A stretch of DNA of 55,075 nt from Gracilaria domingensis (GCA_022539475.1 VCMS01000353.1:1-55075); one strand, 5' to 3'; shown: positions 33,361-44,836, counted from the first letter of the stretch. The notes: generated from the sequence alone by a model not told the origin. Translations and numbers: made by a program.

Positions 33361-33700
33361 AGCGGTCTTAAACTCGCACATACGTACGCAGGGGGCTGCT
33401 CTACTGATTCTGCCACAAAAGAGAGCAGGGACTGAAACCCTATGAGAGCCATCTCTTCAAAGTGAGATATTCAATAGACAAACCATACCTTTTTACATGC
33501 AGTGGGCTCTTTGTATGCAAATAAGGTTTTGAGCACTACAGAGTTTTAATGGTGGGATGGTATCCTACACTGCCCACACTTCACGTGTTTCCTGCGAGAG
33601 AACAGCAAGAGAGGAGATCTGACTGAAGCTAGGAGTCCAAAAAACAGGCCTCTAAAGCTCTTATGAAACGGGGCAGAGTGCGAAGGGTGCGCACGAGAAC
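33361..33700. other. no recognisable gene
   Basis: Nothing recognised in this 340-base spacer. Confidence 0.3.
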
Positions 33701-34051
33701 TCAATAAGTGATTCCCAAAGGACGATGCCTGGCGATTGACTCCTCAACACACCTATAGGCATCTTGACACCCCGCTAAATAAGCCCGATTAAGGTGGAAC
33801 GTGGAAACGGCGGGGGTCCTCGGCGGCGGTGAGAGGGTAAAGCGCGGCACCAATGGAGGTGCTGCCTGGAATTCGGCAACGACCTCCAACGATTCGGTGC
33901 CTTCCGCGGCGTGCTTGGCTTTCATGACATGCACGGGGGCACTGCCCACGGCGTCCGTGACGGAGTCGATAGGTGCGGCAGCAGCAAGCGCACTCTCGAC
34001 AGGGACGGCAGCAGCAGGCGTACTCACGCTAGGGATGGTAGCAAGAGCCAT
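33701..34051 (-). CDS. small alanine/proline-rich ORF beside a solo LTR
   Basis: ATG at 34051, 116 codons. The codons have a C/G preference at third positions. It begins MALATIPSVSTPAAAVPVES, continues with an alanine-rich region, then RFTLSPPPRTPAVSTFHLNRAYLAGCQDAYRCVEESIARH. There is no known domain. The start lies 119 bases downstream (minus-strand direction) of a solo LTR that probably points the same way. The plus strand is also open here, so a chance ORF in GC-rich DNA cannot be excluded. Confidence 0.35.
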   Translation of the reverse strand: MALATIPSVSTPAAAVPVESALAAAAPIDSVTDAVGSAPVHVMKAKHAAEGTESLEVVAEFQAAPPLVPRFTLSPPPRTPAVSTFHLNRAYLAGCQDAYRCVEESIARHRPLGITY

Positions 34052-34169
34052 GGCGGGGACTGGACGGTGAAGGAAGAGACGATGACTACAGCGCAAATTG
34101 CACTGTGAATTGCACTTGATTACGATGATGCGAGTGATATCATCTGAACGAGACTGAGTGTAACAGTTT

Positions 34170-34948
34170 TGTAGTGCAACCCGTGAGCGGGAAAAGACAC
34201 CACGAAGACGTTCGGGATCTTCCTCTACGGAGGGTAGCGAAGCGAACAGAGCCTCTCTGGAATGGTACAACCAGCCGGGTGTAAGACCGGGGCCAAACCG
34301 TCACGACGGGGCGATGAGAGTTGAAATAGAAAGGTGGAGCGGAGAAGGGAGTACAACGACACGTGGGTGTGCAATACCTCGGAAGAGGGTTGAAGGAAAG
34401 AAAGGGAAAAGGAAAAGGAGAGCGAGAGCACCACGGAGTGGGGCCTCGCGACAAGGTGACGAAGGATAACGGCGTACTGCCGGGGCTTTCCCTATACAGG
34501 GGCGAACGCGACAAACAGCGGTAAACCACTCCCACAGTTGGGTTCCTTTAGAGGACGCAGGGTGGATAAACGAACCGTGTCAACGGGGAGTCTCTCCGAT
34601 TAGGAGTCGAGCACCGCCGAAGGCGTGAACGATTAGAGCCAAGACCTGTCAGTAGGGTCACCCTGGTTGGGGCACTTTACAGGTGCGACGGCGGCGACGC
34701 CGTCGCACTAAGTAGTGTCTTAACTAAAATTAATAAATAATATTAACTAAACTTCCCACTAATTGTGGCAACCGCCCACGTGTAGTGGCCAACCTCCGAT
34801 CAGCTCTACCGTGTCCCACGTGTCCGAACCTTCTCAATGGCAACCACTAGTAACTACTAGTCATATACTGGTGTGTACCAGGCAAACCCGTAAACGGGAA
34901 ATATGACAAAGTCCTGTCAGAATACTCATAGATGAGCGTTGCACTACA
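34170..34948 (-). repeat. solo LTR related to element B
   Basis: It begins TGTAGTGCAA and ends TTGCACTACA, the same 10-bp inverted termini as the element B LTRs, and is flanked by the direct duplication AGTTT at 34165-34169 and 34949-34953. The first bases (TGTAGTGCAACCCGTGA) follow B's TGTAGTGCAAAACCGTGA, so it probably has the same minus orientation. Inside it, the two sequences have diverged strongly. It is the product expected from LTR-LTR recombination. Confidence 0.85.
34683..34708. repeat. GC-rich hairpin in the solo LTR
   Basis: GTGCGACGGCG and CGCCGTCGCAC are perfect 11-base arms around a 4-base loop, GCGA. It could act in the RNA near the R region. Confidence 0.7.
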
Positions 34949-35568
34949 AGTTTGTCGTACTGAGCACCACTCTGTCACTAATCAAATGACAAGTTGTTCG
35001 GGCACTGGCGCACCGTTAAGAAACGGTAAGCTCAGGAAGATTCAGGGACTCAGCAACTTTCTGGAATATTCTAGAGTATACAAGAAAGTCCTGCAACACC
35101 CTCTGAAATAACTGGAAGGTTCTGGATGGACTCCAGAGAGTATCGAGATTTCCTGAAAAACGGCTTTAGTCACTACATTTAGGAAACGGGACGGTCTGGA
35201 ACTTTATGAATGACTTGTTTAAAAGTCTTTTGACTATTCTAAAAGTTCTAGAAGCTCTCGAATAACAGATTAGGAGGACACTTGTGGCTAGGAGCTTCGG
35301 TGGAGGAACTAGTAAGGCAATAGTGAGGCGATAAAATGTCTTGAATTAATCTTGCGATAGAATAGAGATTGAAAATGCGTAGCAATAGTTTCTACGATTT
35401 GGGACTTTCAAAAAAAGCTAAAATCGAAGGTAGCAGTCTTGGATATATGCAAAAGTGTGAATGAGTTAACTTATTTCCGGTGGTTTATAACTACACACCA
35501 TGTACTACCCCGCCACATAAACAGCGACACTTGCTGACCAACCTTCTCTTTGATCTTTCAATTATTTT
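34949..35568. other. spacer between solo LTR and element B
   Basis: No ORF. It contains the heat-shock-like element below and a second partial match, TTCTAGAAGC, at 35246-35255. Confidence 0.4.
35059..35076. promoter_or_regulatory. heat-shock-element-like array
   Basis: TTCTGGAATATTCTAGAG reads TTC-nn-GAA-nn-TTC-nn-GAG, three perfect units and one near-perfect unit in phase. There is no gene next to it in either direction within 500 bases. Confidence 0.45.
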
Positions 35569-36415
35569 TGTAGTGCAAAACCGTGACGCGAACGGACAAA
35601 AACCAGCCGCATACGCGGAAGCACTCAAGGAGTTCAGCCTTGCTCCCTGTGAGGGCTGGCGCAGCGGAAGAGCTCTCCGATGGGGTCGACACGTGCCGGG
35701 CGTAACTCCGGGCGACCCGTTCCTGACTTACAGACGGAGGTCGGGGGGAAATACCAGCCACAGATGTGGAAGATCCGAGACAGCGGTGCGGGCAAATGTA
35801 GGGGCAAACGAAGGAAAAGAGCCGTGTATACGGACACAGGCCTTGTAATAGAAGGGATAAGAAAAGAAGAAACAAAGCAAAAGAATTAATAACCTGATAA
35901 CCGGGCGGAGAACAGCCGTAAGAACGGGAAAAACAAGAACAAAACAAGACACCAAAATAAACGACAATGTCCGTATGTAAACGGTGGCTCCTCAGAGACG
36001 CGAGGCGGATAAGCACTGCCGTATTCGACACGGACGCTCTCCGAAGAGTCGCGGTCGCGTGCGGGCGATAGACTTAGAGCCGAACACTCGGTTGACTTTA
36101 CTTCCCAGAAGGATGGCCAGTCGGCCGGCCCTTAAGTAGGGATCACTACAGCATCTAATCAAACAAATATCCCGGCACACATCCGGCCACAGCCACACAC
36201 GTGTACCGTGCCCCGTCGGCTCAAAGGGGCAATCCGCAAAAGCGGCACTATCCACCACGTGGACACCTGATGTGCCCACAACCAGGCCAACAAATAAACA
36301 TTCTCCCACCAAGGGCTATCCTATCCTCACCATCTGAGACACCATTCTGGCATACCGGCACATCTGCGATTAGCAGCACGAGCGAGGCCGGAGTTCCCGG
36401 GGTCATTGCACTACA
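35569..36415 (-). repeat. element B 3' LTR
   Basis: TGTAGTGCAA...TTGCACTACA, with 10-bp inverted termini. Preceded on the minus strand by the purine tract GAGGAGGGGGAGA. Confidence 0.92.
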
Positions 36416-36428
36416 TCTCCCCCTCCTC
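36416..36428 (-). other. polypurine tract of element B
   Basis: On the minus strand GAGGAGGGGGAGA ends exactly at the 3' LTR. A second similar tract, GAGGAGGGGGAAGAGA, lies near 39735-39750, where a central tract could be. Confidence 0.7.
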
Positions 36429-38098
36429 AAGATTCGGGTACTAAGCCGAATCAAGCGGTCAATTCCTTGACAGAGGCCAAGAGCAAGGCTTCCGAGAACT
36501 CGGTCACAGCGAGGGACATCAGCTCCCAATGCGTTGCGCGAGTCCATCTTCTCGACATGCGAGCATTCCGTGATAACGGCATTCCCTGCGAAATATAACA
36601 GCCGAATTCTTCGGGGACTTCCACTGAGTGGCGTCAAAGGAGCGACGTAGAAGCGTCTCTCCTCTGTGCGAGACAGCCTTCTCCCAACGGGAGCAAAGCC
36701 AAACGCGATTGAAAGCGGCACGAGCATTCCAGCGAAGACCGATATCATCGGAGAACACGATTCCAATAGCGTGCGGTTCGGTTCTGTTTGCGTGCGACCT
36801 CCGCCAAGTGCAGTACTTCAGTGTGACAAGAGCTTGGCTAGAGTCCCAGCCATCTGGCGTTCCGTACTGAACGGCTTGTCAGTTTTCCAGAGTGACCTGG
36901 CGCGATCAATTCAATTCCTGAGTGACCAGGCAGAGCAATCTCCTTCTCAAAAGGTGCATCCCCAGTAGGGTTAAACATTTCACATCATTCCCGCCACTGG
37001 CATGGTGGCAGCGCACAATCGTTCACCAACGGAAATACAACTTCAACTTCCCGTTCCGGGCTACCTCGCACACCACGAGTCACCAGTCTATGGCATGTCG
37101 ACGCCAGATCCTTTATGATGAGGGCAGCCGCGGTGCGGAATTTTCAACAGACCGACAAAAATTCGGGAGGAGCTTCAGAGGTGCACCGTGCTTCCGTTAA
37201 TGGCGGAATACCATTTCCCTAGACGGGGCATTCATGTCTGCACATCCCGTAACGAACGGCTGACGCAACATCCCGTACGACATGGGTCAATCAGTACGCG
37301 TCCTGAATGACCAGGCTCCTAGGAAAAAATATGCCATCCGCCATGCGGCAACTCTTCATCTTCTATCAGTGCTTCTCAGCGGCAGAGCTGCATCCACAAT
37401 GTGGCGTACTTCCAACGAGGGGGATTTCCCTTCATTCGAGCTTCATCCGCTAGAGCGGCTAGTATCGTCGCCAAACTGGTGTTCATCACAACGCCGGAAT
37501 ATCCACGGAACAGTATACAGAATATCCCGAACGGACAGCTCCGTTACGTACGGCATGAAAGAAATAATACCGGCAAAGACGGCTCCCGAATATGTAGGGT
37601 TCACACTCGCTTCCGAGATATCCCAGACTTGGGCGCATCTTCATCGCTTCGTCCTCGAAGAGGTTCTTTTTTGACTGAAATTTCGGAAGCACTCCATGAA
37701 ACAATGGCTAAATACCATATTCCATTTTAGACGGCCATCAACAAATATAATCTGAAATTATTCAGTAGCCCGAGTACGGGAAGGTAGAATAAACCGTCAA
37801 CAGATGTCGGGTTGCTGAGTTATTGCCTCTGCAATATGAGGCCTAGCATCTTCCCGTGGAAGACGGGCCTTCAAAGTATACCATCCCAGCATTTTGAACA
37901 TTGCTGGCTTGGAAACCTCACTTGTAGTGCACTCCAATGTTATTGGCTATGCCACATTACACGTGGATGAGTGCAACCAATTTTCATTGGCTCCTTTCAC
38001 TGCCAAGTGGATTTGTGCACTATCCTCCGTTTGCACGGCCAGCCACGTGTGTGGTGCACAAATAAAATCTAACTTCCATCCATGAAGGGTTCTATTCT

Positions 38099-38201
38099 GG
38101 TTGCACCGGCCAATTTACACGTGTAGGCGTGCCACCTAAATCGATTCGGCTTCCACCCAAGATGGGCCAACTTCCGGTTGCACCGGCTAAAATACACGTG
38201 T
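38099..38201. repeat. two-copy direct repeat, 77-base period
   Basis: GGTTGCACCGGC then ACACGTGT occurs at 38099-38124 and 38176-38201, with three mismatches between. Each copy ends in the E-box/G-box core CACGTG. Confidence 0.6.
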
Positions 38202-39817
38202 GCATGTGCACGCAAAGTGCATCGTGCTGCTCCACGCGCCGTGGCAAGCACATTGCTGTGTCGACTTCAGCGCCGTGTTGCACGGATTGCGCAGTGCCTG
38301 CAACAGTGCAAGCTGCTGGGCCGCCACGAGCGGGTCTCAACGTGACACTCCGAATATTTCGGTGCTTTGCGACGCCGCACAGGGCGGACGGCCACCAAAA
38401 TTGATCGCCAAGCATGGCTACTGTGCGAACCTTTCCGTCTTTGGTACGGCTTTCGACCGCTCCAAACCACTGGCATGAGACATTACCGTTCTTCACTCGG
38501 CTTGTGCTGAATTCACGGTACGTGCTTCGATACGTCTTCCGCATATTATGCGGCATTCGGAGACCGCATTGCACCGTTCTTCATCGGCGATTCTACCGGC
38601 GCACCGGAGGAGCGCAAATGATAATTCCACAACACAGTGGCCACAACTGGGAACTAACGCGCCAACGTTTTCCCACTGTGGGCCTCCTGCGAACAGGTAC
38701 GATAGCGAACAGCGCCACGAGGAGCGGACCAGCCAGCAGTCTGCGGTATCCAACCAGGTTGGCAGATGCGCACGACCCAAAGGTTAGGGACCACACCGGG
38801 TAACCGGAATACATCAACAGCGCACCAATTCCTCTCGCGAAGAGGCGATATAATCCCCGCCTTAATAGGACGTTCCAACCAGAAAGCGGCGGTCAATGGC
38901 AACAATTACGCGACCAAGCGGCTATGAACCGAGAGATTCGGACGACTTTTTCTGTTTCCTACCGCACTGGGCGGTGTGCAACAAAAGTCCTGCGACATTA
39001 TAACTCAAATTGGAACGCCGTCAAGGCTGTCGGACAAAATGACTTCGAGCTCCCATACGAGGGCATTGTTACCGTTGCTTCAACGGATGTTCAGATAATC
39101 GCGGTAAGTATCATTCCATCTTCATTGTGTATTGCACGGTATACACCGGCGAGCCGGAAACCAATATCCGCGAACATGAAGCGGCAAATGAACCATACTC
39201 TAACATGAATATCTTCTCGGATTACGCGCTTCCTCTAAGGAGAGGCAACGTTTTTCACGACTCCGGAACTGAACCGGCTGCTCTGAGGAAGAGTCGAGTC
39301 GAGCTACAACCGTCCAACCCACGGCATTCACCGGCACTCCGGAAAACGACTACCACGAGTGCAATGCAGAATTACTGACCAACTGACATCTCCTCTTCTC
39401 ACCCTCTGGTGCCAATCCTGCGTACAGGCACGATACCGTATAACGGATACCTCACGAAGATGCGTGCTAGCCTCCGATATTCGGGGAAAGGATCGAACCG
39501 TGTCCCACTCAAGGGCTGTAAACCGTTCTCAACGGCAATTACACCACCATTATCAGACTCCAGCTTCTTCGAAGAAGACATTGCGGACCGTTCTGCGGAC
39601 ACATTTCCAAAATGAGGGGGACGACTAATAAGGCAAGCACATCTCCACTTCTCATTCGTGGCATGTTCCAACAAGCTTGGCACAACATATCCCTACAAGG
39701 GCGGATCGCTCACTACTGTGAGATCGAACTCTCTTCCCCCTCCTCAGTTGGAGCAACGGAGCTTGTAGAAACCACGCTAGAAGGTGGATGAAACCGTGTA
39801 TAAACGTACGGATTAGC

Positions 39818-41380
39818 CTAAGCAGTAGGAATAGAAATAGATGTAGACTTCACCGATAACTTTGGAACTTCCAATAAACCATCACACTTCTGGTGTCCCG
39901 TCGCTTCATGCGAATCCAAAACCATAACCATGTCAACCTTTTTAGGTTCTTCCGGTACAGAAACCGGACCATCCAAAACTTGGCATTGCGAGCGATAGTG
40001 TCTAGCCCAAGAAAAAGGGTAAACGCCGTCGGTAACGGGCGCAGCGCGGTACGTTCCAGAACATGGTCGGCGAAAATTGCGGTAGTCCACACAGAGCTGA
40101 AGCCCCATTTCCTTCTTGGGAACGACGACCACGGGCGTCAACGAAGAGCCACAATCTTTGGATTCGAGCAAAGACCGTACGAACGGAATGAAACTCAAGT
40201 GTTGAGCTCCACGTCCAATGTTGCCTATTAGGGATGACCACAAAGATTCCAGGAAGTGGATGAACGAGCCAGAACTCTGGGTGTCAGATACTGTGCCAGA
40301 CGGCGGCTCTATTGTAGGAGAACATGATTCCAAACTTGAATCAACCAAACCATGATGCATTGATCTCCCATTGAAAAGGGCATTCAATGCTTCGTCTGCA
40401 GAAGCATCGCAAAGACCGAGCACATCGGAAACTTCCACGTTAGTGGCAAAAATAGCCTTCGGGTGCGGAAAGGTCTGGCCAATAACTTGGTTCTTCTGTA
40501 GGCACAGTGGAGATCGCGAGAAGTTAGCGACAAGAACCTGAAGTGGTTTGTCTTCTTCACACCATGCGACTCCATTAGCCAATGCAGCATCCTGCTTTCC
40601 GTACAACGACGGCATGTGCTCTAAAACCAAAAGGCCGCGCTGTGCGGTAGACACAGTAACCCAAGACTGGGATTCCGGTGGAATCACGGTAAAAGCTTCG
40701 ACGCGTAATTTCGAAGACTTCCGACTCAGTCGGCTGTATTGTTGTGCCGGTGGCAATGGTGCCGGATTCTTTATCGCCCGTTCCCACGGCCTACCAGCAA
40801 ATGGAACAAAGATTCCGTCAGCCAAATCCACCCGAGAAAACCTCGGTCTAATCGCATGAACAAAGCGATCACAAAAGTCGCAGCCGAGAACCATCGGAAC
40901 AGCAAGCTTCTTGCACACAACAAAGTTGACCGTAACCACGGATAATCCAAGTCTAACAAGAATTGGCACAGTGCCCACAGTCTCAATTGGGGATTCATTC
41001 GCATCACAAATATCCTTCAGGGGACCATATCGGATGTACTGCAAACACTCCTGAGGGAGAAGTGAATCCAGAATACAGCTCGGAGCTGCTCCCGTATCAA
41101 GAACGGTCACATGACGAGCCATCAGATGATGGGAAAATCCGAGATCGGCGTAGACCTTGTAGCTCCGCTTCGACAGCATGAGTACACGTTCCGGATGTTT
41201 CGGATTAACTTTCCGTATCCACGGCCTCGTAAGTTGTCCCACATCTGGGTTTGAATCCGATAAGGATAAAGAAACCTTCCTCGAAAGGATGGTTATAGGG
41301 GAGCGCGACTGGGAAGTCCCAGGTGTCAATGACCCCTGTTCATAGGGCACCTCTCCCGAATGGGAGGCTCCCAAGCTCAG
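39818..41380 (-). pseudogene. pol: element B protease and reverse transcriptase stub
   Basis: Open in the -1 frame relative to gag. The frame extends up to 41740, but usable coding starts at the gag end. The aspartic protease active site reads VLDTGAAPS (about 41085-41110), with the flap-side motif VPMVLGCDFC further on. RT begins with LTPVVVVPKKEMGLQLCVDYRNF (to about 40078). After this the sequence no longer follows RT, although the frame stays open to 39818, ending SISIPTA. A fragment resembling DTIARNAKFW in a neighbouring frame near 39985 suggests an internal deletion or frameshift. No catalytic YxDD is present, so RT cannot work. Confidence 0.75.
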
Positions 41381-42663
41381 TTTTTCTGAGTCAATGCCGT
41401 TTGAAACGGACGAGTTTTCTCCCGCAGAACGGGTTGTTCCACAGCAGTGGTGATGTTGTTGATGACCTGACGGACAGGAAGCGACCGAGAAACGGCAGGA
41501 CTCGACGCCTCGAGAGGAGAGGATACTTCGAAATCGTCCTTCGCAAGAAGGTAAGAATTCAATGGCACACTCTCCTGTTCTTCCGGAGCCAACGATTCGA
41601 AACGCACGATGATCGTGTCCAAATCCCGAAGAGGGTGCATACAAAGAGATGTTGCGTGTCCTCTGCCATAACAATGGTGACAGATGACTGCATAACTCTG
41701 ACGCAGATAATCTGTATTGAGCGGCAGTGCGGAATCCCACTCAGCAGAATTCCTGGGCAGAGTCATATCCCGAATGGGCTCCACCGTATGATACGGTACA
41801 CAGTCAGCATCAACTGGCGATGTAGAAAAAGCCTTCGAAAAGGTGACCGATTTCTTCGGAACTAACGCTTCACAGAGCAACTCGTTAGATGAGAGATTTC
41901 CGCGCATGCGGCTGAGCTCACGACTCCAAGCTCCAATTGAGGAGTTAGACGAATATGTCCAATCCGATGAGGCGGTATCAAACTCTGAGGTCTCAGAGAC
42001 ATCTGAATCGAACTTCGTTCGCCGCGTGCAACCCTTCGAACCTGACGGGCGTCGATGTTTCCCACCGCTGGGCTCAGAATCCGAGTAGTCGGAAGAACGA
42101 TTGTCCATCAAGATGGCATTCTCCAACGTACGCAAACGATGGTCAATATCAATCAACCTCGAGTTGTACCTTCTCAGAGGATTATCGCCAGAACGAACAT
42201 ATTCCAGAATGGAGTCCACTTCACAACGCAAATTGCGAACATCACCGCGAACATCCCTCTTGAGGGTTTCATCAACCTTTTCAATAAGGGCGTTCAAAGC
42301 CTCACGAATTGAGCACTGCATGAGCTGCAAAGAGCAAATATGAGCCTCCAACTCGGAGTAAAGGGCAAGGAACCCTCCAGAAGGGCAAGCTTTCGCCACG
42401 AGTGCGGCCGAAACTAGCCCAGAATCTGGGGGTACCGAAGGGAAAGGTCGGGTCTTTCTAAAGTCAGGGTCAAGTCCAACGTGATTGGAAGCATCCTCCT
42501 CGGATTGCGGTCGCTGAGGCACAGTGACAGTGCCATCAGCAGACCTCGGCAGAGAAAGATTCCGAACTTCATTCGGCGCCAATATAGACATCAGACCGAC
42601 ACTTCGGAAACGACGAACTCGACTTCGAGACTTCCTGAAAACCAAACCAGGCAAAAGCGACAA
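41377..42663 (-). CDS. gag: element B Gag, 428 residues
   Basis: Intact minus-strand ORF starting 56 bases after the 5' LTR. The N-terminal part is basic (FRKSRSRVRRFRS). Residues about 125-190 are helical with coiled-coil character (LIEKVDETLKRDVRGDVRNL). A serine-rich, charged linker follows. The nucleocapsid has one perfect CCHC zinc knuckle, CHHCYGRGHATSLC (C-2-C-4-H-4-C, about 41641-41683). Gag forms the particle, and the knuckle binds RNA. It ends CAG AAA AAC TGA, and the protease frame continues in -1. Confidence 0.8.
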   Translation of the reverse strand: MSLLPGLVFRKSRSRVRRFRSVGLMSILAPNEVRNLSLPRSADGTVTVPQRPQSEEDASNHVGLDPDFRKTRPFPSVPPDSGLVSAALVAKACPSGGFLALYSELEAHICSLQLMQCSIREALNALIEKVDETLKRDVRGDVRNLRCEVDSILEYVRSGDNPLRRYNSRLIDIDHRLRTLENAILMDNRSSDYSDSEPSGGKHRRPSGSKGCTRRTKFDSDVSETSEFDTASSDWTYSSNSSIGAWSRELSRMRGNLSSNELLCEALVPKKSVTFSKAFSTSPVDADCVPYHTVEPIRDMTLPRNSAEWDSALPLNTDYLRQSYAVICHHCYGRGHATSLCMHPLRDLDTIIVRFESLAPEEQESVPLNSYLLAKDDFEVSSPLEASSPAVSRSLPVRQVINNITTAVEQPVLREKTRPFQTALTQKN

Positions 42664-42697
42664 AGAAAAAAAACCGCTGAAGCGGACCCGCCGATCT

Positions 42698-42715
42698 TTC
42701 TAAGTCGGGAGACCA
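42698..42715 (-). other. primer-binding site of element B
   Basis: On the minus strand TGGTCTCCCGACTTAGAA begins three bases after the 5' LTR. It would pair with a tRNA ending in GGGAGACCA. The tRNA was not identified. Confidence 0.45.
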
Positions 42716-42718
42716 CTT

Positions 42719-43565
42719 TGTAGTGCAAAACAGTGACGCGAACGGACAAAAACCAGCCGCATACGCGGAAGCACTCAAGGAGTTCAGCCTTGCTCCCTGT
42801 GAGGGCTGGCGCAGCGGAAGAGCCCTCCGATGGGGTCGACACGTGCCGGGCGTAACTCCGGGCGACCCGTTCCTGACTTACAGACGGAGGTCGGGGGGAA
42901 ATACCAGCCACAGATGTGGAAGATCCGAGACAGCGGTGCGGGCAAATGTAGGGGCAAACGAAGGAAAAGAGCCGTGTATACGGACACAGGCCTTGTAATA
43001 GAAGGGATAAGAAAAGAAGAAACAAAGCAAAAGAATTAATAACCTGATAACCGGGCGGAGAACAGCCGTAAGAACGGGAAAAACAAGAACAAAACAAGAC
43101 ACCAAAATAAACGACAATGTCCGTATGTAAACGGTGGCTCCTCAGAGACGCGAGGCGGATAAGCACTGCCGTATTCGACACGGACGCTCTCCGAAGAGTC
43201 GCGGTCGCGTGCGGGCGATAGACTTAGAGCCGAACACTCGGTTGACTTTACTTCCCAGAAGGATGGCCAGTCGGCCGGCCCTTAAGTAGGGATCACTACA
43301 GCATCTAATCAAACAAATATCCCGGCACACATCCGGCCACAGCCACACACGTGTACCGTGCCCCGTCGGCTCAAAGGGGCAATCCGCAAAAGCGGCACTA
43401 TCCACCACGTGGACACCTGATGTGCCCACAACCAGGCCAACAAATAAACATTCTCCCACCAAGGGCTATCCTATCCTCACCATCTGAGACACCATTCCGG
43501 CATACCAGCACATCTGCGATTAGCAGCACGAGCGAGGCCGGAATTCCCGGGGTCATTGCACTACA
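42719..43565 (-). repeat. element B 5' LTR
   Basis: 847 bases, same termini as the 3' LTR, about five substitutions between them, mostly transitions. Confidence 0.92.
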
Positions 43566-44254
43566 ATTTTCCCCTTTGCGTACTGAGCTTTTTTACTATT
43601 TTTCTATCGCTACGATCGAATTCTGGGTGAGTCAGGCATTTTTGTTTCTTTTGTTTTTTCTTTGCTTTTCTTCGCTCATCTCTGGAAAATGGGTTCTGTT
43701 ATATTGTTTAAATGTTTTGAATTTCTTACTGAAGTATGGCACGGATTTTTGAGGAGTGAAGTAGAACTGTTTTTCAAGCTTGGAATGGGTTGTAGCTTTG
43801 TGGTTTGGAATCTGGTCTAACGGTGTGGCGCAAATTTGAGCTCAATTATTTTGTTTCTTGGTTTGGAGTTGGCCTAGGGTTGAAATGTTTACGTTTAAAT
43901 TGTCGTCTGCGGTTTGAAACATATTTTAACCGAATTATTTTGAGTCGTGGTCTAGAGTTGAACAGAACTTTAAGCGCTTTTTGTTCTTTTTTTTTGCGCA
44001 CATCTACACATTTTGATTAAATTGACTGGTACCGAATTCTGCTTTCTGTTGGGTTTCTCACCACCTGCATCATTCCGTTCAAAAATGACGTCAGCAATAT
44101 GGTTGATAAAATACGACTGCATTTGAAACAAGTGGCGTTCAATACTCGTTCAAAACATTACAGTGAATTTACATGACTGTAATGGAGCGTTGTAAGCCAT
44201 GCTGTTTCGCATAAACATTCCGCGTTAATCAGCGCCACGCGCGCACGTGCGAGC

Positions 44255-44518
44255 GTGGACTTGTCTGCACCCGAACGTGTGCTCCGTGTGACACGCCGGC
44301 TGGAGGGTGCCGATGCGCGCCGCAGCAGCAAAAAATCTCTGCAAACGCGCACTCATCTTTCGTACCCACTCGCGTCGCCGCGCCCGCTCTACCCCCTGTA
44401 TCCCACCTGTGAGACGCGTTTGACTGCCGACGGGCCCCTCCGCCGCGCGCATGAGCCCGCTGCCATGCATGCGGCCGCCATCCAGCCCCTGCAGCCGTTC
44501 TCTTCCTCCACCGTTTAG
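44255..44518 (+). CDS. possible coding fragment in GC-rich patch
   Basis: 87 codons from an ATG to a TAG with strong C/G preference at third positions, beginning MDLSAPERVLRVTRRLEGAD and rich in arginine, alanine and proline. The patch is sharply GC-rich against AT-rich flanks, like the island at 26.9-28.1 kb. No domain. The minus strand is also open across it, so the call is weak. Confidence 0.25.
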   Translation: MDLSAPERVLRVTRRLEGADARRSSKKSLQTRTHLSYPLASPRPLYPLYPTCETRLTADGPLRRAHEPAAMHAAAIQPLQPFSSSTV

Positions 44519-44836
44519 TGCTGCAATCTGATCAAAGGAAGCCCAACGATAGAACTTTGGGGGCGACGTTTTGTCCAAGATTGGTGTCAATACCTTCTGG
44601 TCTTCATCGGTTAGAAGCTTATCGAGATGGTCTTAGTTCGAGGTTCTTTGAATTTTTAAATAGACCTTTTTCTTGGTTGATTTTTAAATTGTTTCGAACG
44701 TGTTTTTGAACGTTTTAAGCTAGTAAAAAACATTTAAAACGTTTTGAAAAAGTTTTGAACGTTTTAAACGTCTACCAGCAGTAAGGCTTGCGTGCAGTAT
44801 GAGCCAAACCCCCTTAAAATTTATGCGCAAAACAGC

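Larger units (their letters stand above)
36416..39817. other. 3.4-kb interior of element B without a recognisable gene
   Basis: This is the place and size of RT, RNase H and integrase, but no YxDD, HHCC or D-D-E motif could be read on the minus strand. The longest minus-strand frame (36766-36248) has no familiar motif. A 26-base direct repeat is present at 38099 and 38176. Confidence 0.55.
35569..43565 (-). mobile_element. element B: non-autonomous Ty3/gypsy-type retrotransposon
   Basis: Two 847-base LTRs in direct orientation bound a 6.3-kb interior. The target duplication is ATTTT at 35564-35568 and 43566-43570. The LTRs differ at about five positions by eye, so insertion is recent. Gag and protease are open. 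Reverse transcriptase is reduced to its first motif. RNase H and integrase are not recognisable. It must have been mobilised by enzymes from another element, or have lost pol after insertion. The near-identical LTRs argue for the former. Confidence 0.9.

Noticed and set aside
35634..36312. ORFs within the element B LTRs (also at 42784-43462)
   Set aside because: Identical in both LTRs simply because the LTRs are identical, with no domain or start context.
36248..36766. 172-codon minus-strand frame next to the element B 3' LTR considered as integrase or RNase H
   Set aside because: A phrase like RRLSRTEERRFYVAPLT loosely recalls RNase H, but the catalytic residues and spacing are missing, and the frame runs on into the LTR.
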